This document shows, piece by piece, positions 45,724-59,184 of a DNA stretch of 64,000 bases. A program made the position numbers and the translations under genes. This stretch comes from Jaapia argillacea MUCL 33604. Lineage: Eukaryota; Basidiomycota; Agaricomycetes; Jaapiales; Jaapiaceae. Each line of letters begins with the position of its first letter. Position 1 is the first letter of the stretch. The DNA is taken from positions 1,741,254 to 1,805,253 of the forward strand of contig KL197711.1 in the NCBI GenBank assembly GCA_000697665.1, in the 5' to 3' direction. Below the pieces are notes generated by a model. It worked only from the letters and a program-made list of their open reading frames with translations, had not been told where the DNA came from and ran no database searches.

Positions 45724-47523
45724 TTACAACAACTTCCCTGCTGGCGAAAGTCCGTCAAACCCCATTCCATCCTGATACACCAACCGCCCGCCCAAAAATG
45801 TCTTCTTCACAACTCCCGTGAGCGTTAACCCTTCGTAAGGTGAAACTTTATTCTTGAAATTCAACGCCTCCTTGGTGACCTGAACGAGAAACCCGATCAG
45901 CAAGCCAACAACTGCGCACATACAAACACACCGTGAATGTCTCCTCTGGATCCCAGATGACGAGATCTGCGTCCATTCCAATCTCAATCTTACCTTTCCT
46001 CTCCTCCAACCCTGCGTGTTTCGCGGTACTCTCACAGCACCAGCTGACGATATCACTCAATACAACCCCCCTCTTCTTCCCTTCCGTCCACAACAAACTC
46101 AACCCAAGTCCCAGAGTGCTAATCCCTCCCCATGCGCTCATGATATCCCCTTCGTCTAGCTTCTTCAACTCAGCAACGCAAGGTGAATGGTCAGAGACTA
46201 CCATGTCGATCGTCCCATCCAGAAGAGCTTCCCAAAGGAAGTTTCGGTTCGCCTCTGAACGAATTGGAGGACAACATTTGAACTGAGGATGACCGTGAGG
46301 GATCGTGTCCGAGGTGAGGCACAAGTAGTGGAAACAAGTTTCCACCGTCAAGGTGGATCGGCGGTTTGGCGGTGATTTGGATTGCGATTGTTTATAGTTG
46401 CGTATGTATGGTATCGAAGATGCCGCTGAGAGATGGACGATATGTTTCCTGAGCGTGGGGGAGGATGGGATTCTGTTGAGGACAAGGAGAAGAGCGTCTA
46501 CTTCGAATGATTCCGGTCGGGATTCAAGAAAGGTCGAATAGAGGGTTGGATCTTTCGATTCAGAGGGGGTAGTCGACGAAGGGGAGTTGTCGAGCTCTGC
46601 GTGGAAGGAGAGAACTGTGGGTGTACCCTGCAACAGGATCGGTATGGAGATTAAGACGGATTGAGCGATCTGACCTCGAGTGCGCCAATCGCTTTCACCA
46701 GATCCTGCTCCTGTACACAAGGAAATTCCTATGACACATTTGATGGAAGATCTACACATACTTAAACAATAAGCCGGAGCTGAGTCTCGCTTACATCAAC
46801 ACCACTCTCTATCAGGAAGCACTTGAATCCCTTTACGCCAGCTTGAGCAAGCGGTTTGAGATGCGCCTGGCGCATCAATACATGAAGGTTCATCTCCGTT
46901 CGGTTCAAAAGGTGAGCGAGACATTTACGATACCTGATTACCGGGGATGACTCCGCCCCAGAACGCCACATCGGTCCAGCACTGATCCCGAGCTGCTGAA
47001 CGTTTGATCTCGAGGTTCTCGATGGTGGTTGTTGGTGGGATCGAGTCGAGAGGCATATCAACGACGGTGGTTATCCCACCAGACGCTGCCGCTCTCGTGC
47101 CTGTCCAAAACCCCTCCGATTCTGTCCTACCCGGCTCGTTGAGATGAACATGGGCGCTGTCAGATCGAGAGTCAGAATTACTGCGTAATTTCCGAGCAGG
47201 AGAGTCGAGGAAGGTGAGAGGTACTCGACAAGACCTGGGATAATGATATAATCCCCCGCGTCGATGAAGTCTTCCACAGCGATATCTGGATACGAATCTT
47301 TGGAAAGTGCACTTGGGGAGATAGAAATGATCTTTCCAGATCTTAAATCGACCTCGACAGTTGCGGGAACTGGCTGAGGGTTATCTGGGAGGAGAACATT
47401 CCGACCACAGAAGATACGTGTGGTGGGAGGCATTGGAATTTCTTCGCGAGTATATGTGAAAGGGTATGTCGGAGAGTGGTCAGAGACAACACTCTTATCA
47501 GCCACCTTGCTGAGGCCAACCAT
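45724..47523 (-). CDS. DAL1: allantoinase
   Basis: Zinc-type amidohydrolase that opens allantoin to allantoate in purine degradation. Metal ligands appear in order: [17 protein letters not shown], the lysine in [37 protein letters not shown] and [15 protein letters not shown]. Other family blocks are [40 protein letters not shown] and [19 protein letters not shown]. The C-terminus [20 protein letters not shown] and [10 protein letters not shown] matches yeast Dal1. The nearest upstream ATG in frame is 47523; an inner ATG (47433, [18 protein letters not shown]) is more like known N-termini. Introns are short. It is a single copy inside a duplicated segment. Position next to AMP deaminase is suggestive of purine turnover but not an operon. 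Confidence 0.92.
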
Positions 47524-49436
47524 TCTATATCCATCTTCCGACCTCTATTGGGTATTCACGCGTCCGAGTCCCGAATTGAAACAAGAACATCGCCCCGTAC
47601 TTACCACCTTACGATACGCCATTTCCCTCGGGTTGTCTTTTAGTTCCCGTGACGATCTCAATGATATCACGCCCATTTACACATCCTTGAAGTCCAAGTT
47701 GAATGCTGCCGCGAAGGAACATCGGAGCGCGACTCGGTATTGTTGCTTCCCATTGCCTGAGTGAAATTGCCTGTACTCGAGTACTCACGGTTGACAAAAC
47801 CCATAATCTAGAACCTGGGCGTGATTTATTTTCGGCATACTTTGGATCCTCTTCGTCCTCAACAGTTTCAATCTTCTTGGCCACGAGAGCGTCTCAAATA
47901 TTCTCTACGTTCCTTGGATGTAGTGATGTTTCCCCATTTTCACATCCTTGCTATCTTGACGCTGACATCCCTCTACACAGTAGATCCATCGTGGTTCCAA
48001 TCCATCGCCTCACATACTGTCAGGCCCACTTCTGGCATGTCTTCACTGCAAACCCTAGGACCTAGCCCATCACCCTCGGTCTATCACTCCGTGACACCTG
48101 TCTGCCCCCTTTGAGGTTTCCCAGTGCGTCTTCTCCGGATTCGACAAAAACGACTGTTGGATGCGTTGGTTCTGGTACGGTATGGAGATCAAAGCCTCCG
48201 ATCGTAGCTTTTGCCGTCGGTATGATAGGTCCCCCGATCGAGTAGACATCCTACCAAAACGCCGAGGAATGGCAAGAACTCCTTTCGTCCTCAGCTTCAA
48301 TTGAGTCTCGAAATCGTTAACCCCGTCCCGACTGACAGAACTGACTCCACTTTTGATTCAAGGACCAAGTGTCGGACAATTGGAATCGGAACTACTCAGT
48401 TACGTTGATTGATAGGAGTTACTTGGAGCGCTAGTGCAGTTACGACGTGTGCGAGGATAAATTCTTGGGTTTTGGTTTGTTGCGCTGCGTGTCGAACGAG
48501 ATTAGGGTTTGTTCAATGGACTGGGTTGTTTGATGTGGGTATCCTCGGTTTGTATGTTTTTATTTCACTTGGTACGCCATCGTTGATGGCGCCATGTGCA
48601 GAAGGATCTTGGAGTCGTAAGGTTAGGAAGGTTGACCAATTGCAAGTAATTCTGTAAAAACTGCCCTATATCCTGACGAGCTGATTGAACCCAGCAGCGC
48701 TCCTTCCGGAAAAAGCTAGCGAGGTATCCCCTGTAGGTTCACATTGATTGAAAGGGTTAAGTTTTATCGACTTTCAGAGGAAGTGCGCTGTAAAAGGAGG
48801 GTAACTTCGGAATGGTTAGGAGAGTCTTTGGACGTGTTCATCCGCCCTCTAACTCCTAGAGAGGGAATATGGAGAGGCAAGTCTGACTCTAAGGATACAA
48901 CCCCTAGCCCCCACAAAACTGAACGTCGGACTCGGGGGAAGGGCAAATTACGATAAACGTATCGTTTCCCTGCCCTTGTGAGGGGGAGGAATACATCCTG
49001 ATTGGATTAAAGAGAAAGGAAATGTATACATCCCCATCCAACTCATTGGCAGGCACACAGACGGGTTCGTGGGGACGAAGAAAAGCACTACCAGTACGTC
49101 CGAACCGAAGGGACTACAACGTTAACAGTAGTTCCCGTCAACGCTTTAAAGAAACGACTGGATGCGTTATAAAAGTCAGGCAGGATTCCTTTCCGATTCC
49201 TGTCCATATTATACGCATTCCGATCAGAAAGGCGACGGGGGTGGGTGTACATGCCTGCACACTCCCAGCTCGAGTGGCCAAACCACCTCCAGGGTGCCTA
49301 GTAGTACACCATCGGGAGGAACGTAATAACGGCGTGGACCAACAATTCCTTCCCTCTCATCTTAATCGAAGAGGCTAATATGACGGCGACCAAGCTTTAA
49401 ATGAGATCTGATATCCCCAGTACTAATCGCAGCGGG

Positions 49437-52375
49437 GGAGGCGGGTTGTGACACCCTGCGTGACAGACACGTTGCACGGAACTAAACCTGTTGGTTGCCT
49501 GTGCCCTACTTGGTTGCGAGTTTCGTGACCCTCAGCCTGCCATTGACGCGTAGCTGATCTCTGCGACCTCAATGCCGGTTTCAGCACCCTCCGATGAATA
49601 TTCTCAAAGCAAGACTCGAGATAGGCACCTGGCCTTCAACCGACCTTCGGGACCGACAGTACGCATTCTCCAGAGTACCTGATCATCATGATGTTGCCTG
49701 TAATGTGCAACATGGCTACCTGACCGGAGCAATCTTGACACATTCCCATTCGAAATCCCCCATCGATACGTTACCTCGCACAAATTGGATTCCTGGGCCA
49801 GTGGGATAAGGGAAGATAGGCCAATTCCGCGCTATTTCTCGTAGTCGGTATTCCATATACGACCCCTGGACTCACGTTTTAACATCGGTCCTTCTCCCAC
49901 CACTGGGGAGGTAAGTTTCCGGTTCGTAAGCCTTCTACGCATCGACGCGGACTTTGTCATGGTACGACTCTCACCCACGGGACCAACTTTGTGAGTGATC
50001 GTCGCCTCTAACAACCGACATACTATAAACTCATTTGTATTCCCACTAGCATGGATCCCACCGACGTCACCTTTTGTGAAGCCGTGGTCCAGGATCAGAT
50101 TGGATCCTGCATCATTCCGAGACCCACATGTATCGAAGGAAACATATTTGCCTCTCTTCGTCTTCATTCCGATGTCTGCGCACAACGATATTCCCGGAAA
50201 GTCGGAGCGATAGCCACGTTGACTTGCGAAGAGAGGAGGATTATGCCGAATCAAACCAAACTACCGTTTCCCCTCGGCAAACGGCTTCGCTGAGGAGGCG
50301 TTCTGATCACTCACAGTCGTCAAGATGCCCTACTCCAGCCTCCCCCGGATCCGCTGCACGAACTTCTCTTCCCACCCCACCCAGCTTAGGTTAATCATAC
50401 TATATCCATCTTCCAATCTTCATTTGGAATCCACGCATCCCGAATCGAAACAAGAACAACGCCCGGTACTTACCATCTTTACGAGACATCATTTCCCTCG
50501 GGTTGTCTTTCAGTTCCCGCGATGATATCTATGAGATTACTCCCATTGACCCATCCTTCAAGTTGGATTCTGCCACGGAGGAATGTCGGAGCGCGACTCG
50601 GTATTCCAGCCCGAGTGAAAGTGCTGTACTCACGGTTGACAGAACCCATAATCTAGAACCTAGGCGTCGTTTCTTTTCAGCATACCGTGGATCCTCTTCA
50701 TCCTCGACCGTTTCTGCTTGGCCATGGGAGCGTCTCGATGATTCTCTAGCATTTTGTTGAATCGTGGCCGGTTCAGTACCCAGTCTGGAAGTACGGGTGC
50801 GGTCTAGCAAGTGACTTCTGGCGGGATTGGATTTTACATCGTGGTTTCCATACTCTGCCCGGTTTCCCAACCATAGCAAGTTGAGTCAACTTCCCTTGGA
50901 TAGAGTGATGTTTCACCATTTTCGCATACACTTCGCTATCTTGACGCTGATATCCCCGTACACAGTAGATCCATAGTGGTCCCGATCCATCGCCTCACAT
51001 ACTGTGAGGTCCACTTTTGGTATAACTTCATTGCGCAGAACAGACCTAGCCCATCACCCTTGGTCTATCATCTCGGTGACACCTACCTTCCGCCTTTGAG
51101 GTTCCCCAGTGCGTCTTCTCCGAGTTCGACAAACCCGATTGTGAGGGTTGGTTCCAGTCCGGTATGGAGATCAAAGCCTCCGATCGTAGCTTTTGCCGTC
51201 GGTATGATGGGTCCCCCCGATTGAAATAGGCATCCTACCAAAACACCGAGGAATGGTAAGAATTCCTTTTGTCCTCCAGTTCAATCACTAACCCCGTCAT
51301 ACCTGACAGAACTCACTCCACTTTTGATTCAAGGACCAAATGTCGGACAATTGGAATCGGAATCAATGTGTTACGTTGATTGATAGGAGGCTAGTGCAGT
51401 AACGATGGGTCCGAGGACAAATTGTTGGATTTTAGTTTGTTGCGTAGTCGAACGAGATCAGGGCTTGGTCGATGGAGTAGTCGTGGTATCTGGGTGTTCT
51501 CGGTTCGTATGTTTTCTGTTTCACTTGGTACGCTGTCGTTGATGATGGCGTCATGTTATGTGCAGAAGAATCTTGGAATCGTAAGGTTAGGGAGATTGAC
51601 CAACCGCACCGAAGTAATTCTGTAAAATTTCCCCACACTCAGACGGGTTGATCGAATCCCAGCAGCGTTCCTTACTGACAACATTAACCAAGTATCCCCT
51701 GAATTGAAAAGGCTAGGTTTTATCCACTTTTAGAGTAAGTGCGCTGTTGAACCCGAGTTTTGGAATGATCACGAGAGGCTTTTGGCATGTCATCGAACCT
51801 CTAACTTGCAGAGGGGGAATACGAAGACGTGAGTCTGAGGGATATAACCCCCAGCCCCCACAAAATCGAACGGGACGTCGAAAACAGGAAGTGCAAGTTA
51901 CGGAAAACGCATCGTTTCACTACACTTGTGATGGAGGGAGGAATTACATCCCGCTTGGACGAAAGCGGGAAAGAAATAGATCGACGGTGTATACACCCCA
52001 ATCATCCAACCATTACTCACCGTCGGCCAGGGTCACGGTCGGGTTCGAGGAACGCCACGTTGCTGTGACGAAGGTGTTGTGGCACGCCGCACCCGACAGT
52101 ATGAATCGATGGGCGTTCGAAACCTAGTTAACAAAGTCTTTGACGGAATGTCGGCATAGTTAATAAAAGTCACGCGGGACAATGTCCACAGTATATTCCG
52201 ATCAGAACCAAATCCAAGGGCGACGGCCGGGTGCACCTCCAGGGTACCTATTACACCATCGGGAGGAACATAAAAAACGGCCTGGATCGCTAACTCCTCC
52301 GCTTTCAAGTACAGTACCTGGAAAAGGTTGATATGACGGCGACCAAGCTTTAAATGAGATCTGATATCGCTAAAG
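49437..52375. repeat. right copy of the tandem duplication, lacks allantoinase
   Basis: Homologous to 44705-49425 in the same orientation. At about 50382 the match to the left flank (cccggatccgctgcacgaac, then cttctcttcccac) ends. After a short junction the match resumes with actatatccatcttccaatc, equivalent to about 47522 in the left copy, right at the allantoinase start codon. The gene body is thus missing from start codon to just past its stop, while both flanks remain. Frames here are broken relative to the left copy. Confidence 0.8.
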
Positions 52376-54510
52376 GGGGAAGTATCGCGGGTACCTGGGA
52401 TGAGACGCGCAAGTACGGGTTAAAGTTTGTGGATGCAGGGGGATTCCAACCTCTGGTTTTTTCGGGTGGAGAGGGAAGGGAATGGTTTTATAGAGGGGCA
52501 GGATCGGATACAACATTGTCTAACAAGTTCGATCGAGCCCCGAGTGTAGGGCCCCGTCAGTGCGAGCGTCCCATCATCATTCCCACCTCAACACTCTTCA
52601 AGTTCAGGCTCATCCCAAAACCAAACGAAAATCAGGGCCCGTCCCCACCTTATTCTCCAAACATTAAAAAAAAGCAAAAAGGCCGACGGCAGTACTAAGA
52701 TAAACCTCTATCACAAGACCTGACTTGGGTGCTGAGAATAGAGTTGTCGGGGGCAGAGTTTGGGTTGTTGGTGCTGAGAATAGAGTTGAGTATGTAAGAG
52801 GGGTGTGGGGGGCCAATGGCTTAAGGAGCTCGTGTGCGTTTTTGGGTTTGGGACTAGTAGGGTGTGGGGGCGTGATCAGGGGAGGGGGAGATAAGGGAGG
52901 GCTGGGTTGGTGTGCGTTGTGGGGGTTGGGGAGGATGGGTGAAAAGGCGCGGTTGGGTAGCTGGATAGGTAAGAGACCCGAGTGGGGTCGGATGCAGTGG
53001 TAGGCCTTAAGTCGATCGTGATGGCAGACCAGTTGTATCCCCGGTGTGTGTGTGGGGGACGAATGTCAAAGTAGGACTAAAGGGGTTGTACTTTATCGAG
53101 TGAAAAGTGTGAGTTTCTAGTTATGGAGAAACGTCGGAAGGGGGGTTCCAGTGCGCTGTGGTTGGCCGTGGATGATAAACCCAAGGGGACGTTTGACATC
53201 TGTCCGATGTCGACCGTTCACATCGCCAAGGACACCGACATGTCACTTTACACTTCACCTCCATCGTTTTGCCTACTCGGTTGGACCCCCCTTCATCGTA
53301 GTCCAGAGCGTCGGGACCCGCCGCCAACCCTCGTTATCCCCAAGTATTCATGTACCCTCAAACTAGAGCTAGGTATTGAACCCAAACTGAACGTGAGTTG
53401 CCGAAGAAGGCGTTGGATTGGAAGGCGGGAGGTATTGGGTACGAGGCGCAGTTGTACCCCATATCCATTGTCCAGTGGTGAGGCATACACCCCATATCTA
53501 GGGGAGAGCGCAGATGCACCCCATATCCACCAACAACGCGCCTCCCCTCTAAATATGGGGTACATCTAATCTTATCGGGGGTGCGAAGGCTCGGGGTTGC
53601 GGGTGGGGTTGGGGCACTAGACGGGTCCGAGGAAGGGTATGACGATGGATATGACGACGATGGTGGGATGGGGGACGTTGCTTGGGTAGTGGATGGGGCA
53701 TCACTTTGAGTTTGACTGATGTTCACTCATTGGACTATGAAAAGCAGGGCTCGAACAGGGCCATTGTGTATATGAGATGCAGTCTGATGCAGTACAATTG
53801 TACAAGGTAGGCGAAAATAAACTAGAAGCGGAAGCGAGGGACGGTGGCTTTGGACCCTTGAGCGATAAATCCGAACAGTCCATTGTAAGCCAAGGTAAGT
53901 AATATTCGCCCGGCACATCAAAGGGACCAGGAAGGAAGGTAAGGAGGGGGAAGGATCAGGACGGATGATTGGCGGGGCAGGGATTATGGTAAACCGTTGG
54001 ACTCCTTGTGATTGTTCAATTTGTTGGACGGAGGGGGGCGTCGAGGTCGAGCTGTTCCAACGTGTGTGATCCAAGGATTGACCGAGATAAGCCGTCGTGC
54101 GTGTGTATCGTCGGGGCAGAGTCTGCATAACCGGGGATCCTGTGGTGGCCAGACTACATCGATGCCCACCTGGATATGCTTTCCATGGAAGCGAAAAAGG
54201 CAGGTAGGACGGAGAAGTTCGCTTGATTCGTCACGGTTCGAGCACACGAGCGTCGAGTGGGAAATGGATGTTTTGACGAGATTAGGGCTGTTCCCATGTA
54301 GGCAGCCCAGGCCCAGTACAGGGGAAAGACAAGTATCGGAGATTTTAATGGATTTCCGTGTATAGTTTGCTGGAAAAGGAATAGGCCCACGTAAAATATT
54401 AGTCAGGATTGAGTAATTTGGAGCAGGCGACGAAAGTGCAGAAAGCAAAACAGGTTTCGTTGGCTCCTCCTGGTTCCTTTTATTCTTCGACGCTCCTCCG
54501 CTCGCAGGCC
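52376..54510. other. region without a recognisable gene, with G-rich tract and repeats
   Basis: A G-rich plus-strand tract (about 52725-53000) contains a doubled gtgctgagaatagagttg word 40 bp apart. At 53453-53564 several CCCCATATC words are followed by an inverted copy. Frames (53123-53569 plus, 53984-54544 minus) have no recognised domain. The last 300 bp is the probable promoter of the AMPK beta gene. Confidence 0.4.
53453..53564. repeat. 12-bp perfect inverted repeat enclosing CCCCATATC words
   Basis: TGTACCCCATAT at 53453-53464 and ATATGGGGTACA at 53553-53564 are exact reverse complements, 88 bp apart. CCCCATATC also recurs in between, near 53502 and 53519. Confidence 0.6.
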
Positions 54511-57245
54511 ATGGGCAATACTTCTTCAAACACATCCCAGCCACAACAGCACATCCGTCACTCTCCCTCTCCCGCTAGATCACCTCAGCCCAGGAGATAC
54601 GACTCTCCTAACACCAGACCTGCTCCTCCTCCTCCCCCCTCCGCCCTGCCGCACAGGAGCCTCAGAACAAAAAAGAAGTCTCTCGAGTTGCCAGACTTGG
54701 CTTCTCTCTCTCTCACCCCAGCCCCCTCACAACACTCGTCCCCACACGCAGCCTATCGCAGACCACACCCCGCTCAACAACCTCAACTCCCAGCTGCACC
54801 CATCCCCATCCCCGTAACTCCAAACCCCCAGCTCGGCACAGGCTATCACGATCCCGGTGAACCCAGACCCGCCCCAAGACATCGAAACGCAGATACAAAC
54901 GAGGATCTCCAAAACGTCCTCCCTTCGCCTACTCGTCAACAACAGCAGGAAGGAAAGAGAGGCAGGGAACGAATGCCCGATATACTCGTCGCTCAAGCTG
55001 CTCAGCCTCCTTCAACCCATATTCCTCTTTACCCGCCTAACCAGCGACCTAGGGGTGGGAACCCTTATTATCGCTCTTCACTCCCATACAATTCTACCAA
55101 ATCGTTCTCGTCGAGACCGACGAACCAAAACCAGAACCAGAATTACCCAAACTCTAATGGCTCTTCTTCCCAACCTCAAAGTCCATCTGGATCTCGAATG
55201 CCGTCGTTCTCCGCCTTGTCTCCACACCCCGAGTTTGTTCAAGAAACTGTATACTCGACCATCCCCATTGCGTTGCCTAAAGCTGAAGAGGAGAGGTTGG
55301 GAGAGGCGTTGGGAGGTGATGGGTCCACTGCGAATGAGAAGAGGAAGAAGGCGAGGGAGAGTGGGGAAGCTGTTGTTGTTAAAGTTGTTTGGAGGGGTGG
55401 TGGGAACTCGGTCGTGCTCGCCAGAGCAGGTGATGATAATTGGAAGGGAAGACAACTTATGGATAAGGAGTGCGTTGTTTCCCTCCCCTTTTTTTTGTCG
55501 TCTTCAACGCGTGACTGACTTTCGGGTGTAGATCGGATGGGACGTATGTCGCTTCGGTACCCCTCCTACCCGGAACCCACCATATCAAGTTCATAATAGA
55601 CGATACGTGGCGTCTAGCCGATGACCTCCCTTCAGCCGTAGCAGACGATGGATCCCTAGCGAATTACGTAGCGGTCCCAATATCCGGTTACACCCCTCCT
55701 TCCACCACTTCACCATCAGCCACGACGTCACCTGTGACCAGCCCAGTCACTACGCCCTTACCCAAAGGCGATAGTTTTTGGGCAGATGCTAGTGATGAAG
55801 AGGGGAGGAAGAAGGGTGAGGGAAGGATTGGGGTGTCGGTTAGTAAAAAGGAGAAGTTACTTTGGGAATTGATTGAAGAAGATTGGACGACTGAGTTCCC
55901 TCCTGCTCTCATCGCTGCCGCCAAGGAAGAAGAGAATTACTTGTCGCTCGCTCAATCTGATTCCTCGAGTTATCATCATGCTTATTCTTCGCATGGTGGT
56001 GGCGGTGGTGGGGGGCATGGGGTGGCAGCGCCGAATATCCCACCTGCGCCTGTCCTTCCTAGGTTTTTGGACAAGTTGATTTTGAATGTGAGGCCGGGGA
56101 TGAATAGGGAGGTTTCGTATCAGGGTTCGGGGACTGCTCATCAACCCACCGCTCCTCCTCCCACTTCGTCTGGACATCATGGGAAGAAGGAAGGAGAGAA
56201 GAAGGAGAGAGGGGAGAAGAGGAAGAGTATGCATGAGAAGAGGGATTTGGTGGGTGGTGGTGTTGTTGGTTCGGGTGGGGAGGGGAAGGAGAGGAGGGGG
56301 AGAGCGAAGAGTGGGGCTCTTGTTCTTAGTGCTGTTGGGGGGAAGGAGAAGGAGGTGGTTCCTGGGTTGAGTCCTATGACTCCTGCTAACCCACCACCGC
56401 CGTCGGCGGCTACGAATGAAGTTGGGTCGACGCCTACTTCGCCGCCTGGAGAGGGTTTGGGTGTACCGGATACTGTGATACCTATCACTACAGCTAGCGG
56501 TACAGACGTCACCACATCCACTCTCACCGCTCTCTCCTCCACTGCCACCGCACCATCCCCCTCCCATCCAACAATCTCGACCACATCAACTTCGGCTCCT
56601 ACCTCTTCTCTCGCACACGCAGCACCACCACAACCACAACAAGCGGTACAGCATGGATCTTCGGCTGGGAGTTATAATGCGACGTTGATGTTGGACGGGC
56701 CGGGGTTGGCGGATGATGGGAGTGTGTTGCCTGTTCCTAGTCATGTCGTGTTGCATCATTTGAGTACGAGTGCTATTAGGAATGGGGTGTTGGCGGTTGG
56801 GACTACTACTAGGTATAAGAAGAAGGTGAGCACCGTTTCGTTTTTTTTGGTTTTTGTTTTTGCTTTGGCCTCCTTGTTTTTTGAGTTCTAGTGGACCTTA
56901 CTCTCATGAGTATTTGTTCTTTTTTTTTCCCTCTTTTTTTTGTTTTTTTTTTTGTGCATTTGGGGTGTGATCTCGGAATTGACGATAAATCCTTTCTCTC
57001 TTTTCTCCCCCCTCTAATGCGCAACCACACACACTGTGTAACCTGATCGTGATTTGACTTGATCGTTTGATCTACGTCTCTGACGCGCGCTTATTTCGTG
57101 ATGGGACACACTCTGCTTGCGTCTACTCTCCTACCTTCGTTTCGTTATTGGGAAAAAGAAGAAGAAACTGACGCATTCTCCTTTTAACCCTTTTGTTGGG
57201 TTACAGTATCTTACGACGATTTATTACAAGCCTATTTCGTCGTGA
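54511..57245 (+). CDS. AMPK (SNF1) beta subunit, very long form
   Basis: Beta subunit of the AMP-activated/SNF1 kinase complex, which links the alpha and gamma subunits and binds glycogen or other sugars. The protein starts MGNTSSNTSQ, a good N-myristoylation site, followed by about 270 disordered Pro/Gln/Ser-rich residues. The CBM48 domain follows: AVVVKVVWRGGGNSVVLARA, GDDNWKGRQL, then SDGTYVASVPLLPGTHHIKF, IIDDTWRLADD, NYVAVPIS. The ASC domain begins at FPPALIAAA and VLPRFLDKLILN. It is then interrupted by about 190 low-complexity residues before VLPVPSHVVLHHLSTSAIRN, GVLAVGTTTRYKKK and YLTTIYYKPISS. Exons: 54511-55469, 55532-56825, 57207-57245. The final 13-codon exon is reached by a 381-nt intron, long for this window. 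Total near 763 codons compared with about 415 in yeast Sip2. Confidence 0.9.
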
Positions 57246-59184
57246 GGATTGTCGTACTTCTTTACCTACCCACCCCTCCTCGCACCGACGCGGCTTCGCT
57301 TGTGTAGCACACCTCCCTCCCGTGTCGCTGCCCATCCCCCCTATCAATTTGCATACTCGACTCGACCCTCCGGTAGATCTTTTGGGGGATCGTGTCGTTC
57401 TCGTTCAAGTCGTCTCCGTTCGTGGGTCGTACCCTCATCTTCGCTCCCAATTATCCTTCGACTCCACTCCCAATGATCCTTCGTCTCCGCTCTCAAACCA
57501 TCCTTCATCAGCATGCCTCTCATCAAATCATTCATCACCGAACTATGGTCCCCGCCTCTTTCGAATTCGATGCGGCTCCTAACTTGCATTTTTTAATCCC
57601 CGTCAATGGGGAGAATGACCATCGCGCATTCCATTCCCTCATGCGACCGTAATAACAACTATTCGACAGCCGCGCTACGACTTAACGGATTAGACATCCG
57701 TCTATCTATCTATGTATCCGCTACCCCCTCCCTCCTCGCTGGCCGTCTCCCTGATCGTCCTTGGCTCGCTGACGACCATCGCGTTCCTACGGAGCCTTTC
57801 TTATCTATCGTTCGAGTTGGATGGAAAGTTGAAAAGGATTGGAGCTACGAGTTGCTGGATGTGTCGAACCAGCGGAAGCTCCCACCCCACCCCTCGCCCC
57901 CCAGAGAAGTGACGGAATGAACCGTTGTAGTTCTTCACGTTGTGATCGAATCTTGTTCATGGGTTCATCTTGATTTTCTGCGACTTTGCCCACACCCTTA
58001 TTTTTGTTTGACCGTCGTGTGTCATGCCGAACGTTTTCGTTTCGTCGTTGTTTGTTGTAGTGTCGTTTGGTATGACTGCCCTTGTGACGATCTATCCTTG
58101 TTTGTGTGCTCGTATCTCCTCATCTCCATATATAGAGTATTGCTTCTTTTCCACTCCATTTCGAACTGTGTCCGTCATCCTCATTGTGTCTCGTCATACG
58201 ACCCATCTCATTGACCTCTCCGAGTTTGTTAACTTTCGAGTTTCTCGGTGTACATATGTGGAATCACTGTATGTTGTAAACAGAAAAACTTGATAGAAAT
58301 GCTACTACATAGAGAGTTTGGATGTACCTTGTACCTTGCGCAGCATAAGTACCCAGACCTGACCGAGAAGCAGGAAAGAACGGATACCCCGTACAGAGAC
58401 CGTGAAGGGAGAATGCTGAACAGTAGTAGTATTGGCAACAGGCTGCTGATTTTCCCTCCTTCAAATTCCTTATCCCGCTATCAGAAACGCAATCATTCCA
58501 CTCCCGCGACGTACATTTCGTTTTGCACGGGGTTGTATCTGAATTTCTCGGAGGGCGAACCTATCGATCCTGATCGGAGGATAGCGAGATGGATTGGATG
58601 AATGATAGACTTTCTGTGAGGGGTATATGAAAGCAAACGCAATCTTGAGCGAGGTTGAGCACTTGCTATGATTATGACGATTGATGGGAAGGAGATGTCT
58701 GGTATCAACGGCACGTTCGTGCTGCGTACGACTGGAAGCTGCCTTGATCCCAGTTTGAGATACTCGTGTCCCACATGAACCGAGCCGTTGGGAATCGATA
58801 TACATAGACCCAAGGCAAGAAGTTGCTAAGATGGGATGTGGTGGGAAGTGAAGTACGGAACGGAGCCGGAGGCTTGGAGAGAGTGGTATGTATGATCCGG
58901 GAATGGACAAGTTCCCCTGTCAGGGAAGATCGGCGACGAGGGGCGACGAGTTTATTTTGAAAGCAAGGATATTTAATGGGTGGGATAGGCTGGCAAGGCC
59001 CGTGCGTTAACGTATCGGAGTATTGGGTAGCATTCGGAAAGATCCTACTCGAATGGAATTGAGCGATATTATGGCTCTGGATGCGGTACAAGGACAACGG
59101 CATTCAAGACGAGGGAAAGGGCCTTTCGTCCAGATCGGTCCCGGAAAAATAGAGGAATGCTTCTGATCCACCTCGAGTTTCACA
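57246..59184. other. 3' flank and intergenic region
   Basis: No gene is called. 57246-58250 is pyrimidine-rich on the plus strand with overlapping frames, typical of long transcribed but untranslated fungal sequence. The frame 58470-58910 (minus) shows no domain. Confidence 0.4.

Larger units (their letters stand above)
44705..49425. repeat. left copy of a direct tandem duplication, contains allantoinase
   Basis: This segment is repeated as 49437-52375. Matching landmarks: the gacatccacgttgcacggaa region at 44725 with gacagacacgttgcacggaa at 49464; the FDTCGSRNDAG-encoding stretch at about 45390 and 50130; ccctcgggttgtctttyagt at 47627 and 50494; and atgacggcgaccaagcttta at 49379 and 52333. 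Identity looks roughly 80-90 percent with small indels. The left copy is about 1.8 kb longer, because the allantoinase body is present only here. Confidence 0.85.

Noticed and set aside
38309-47523. AMP deaminase and allantoinase as a purine-degradation gene cluster
   Set aside because: They are 4 kb apart with repeat sequence between, and no other purine-catabolic gene (urate oxidase, allantoicase, ureidoglycolase) is in the window.
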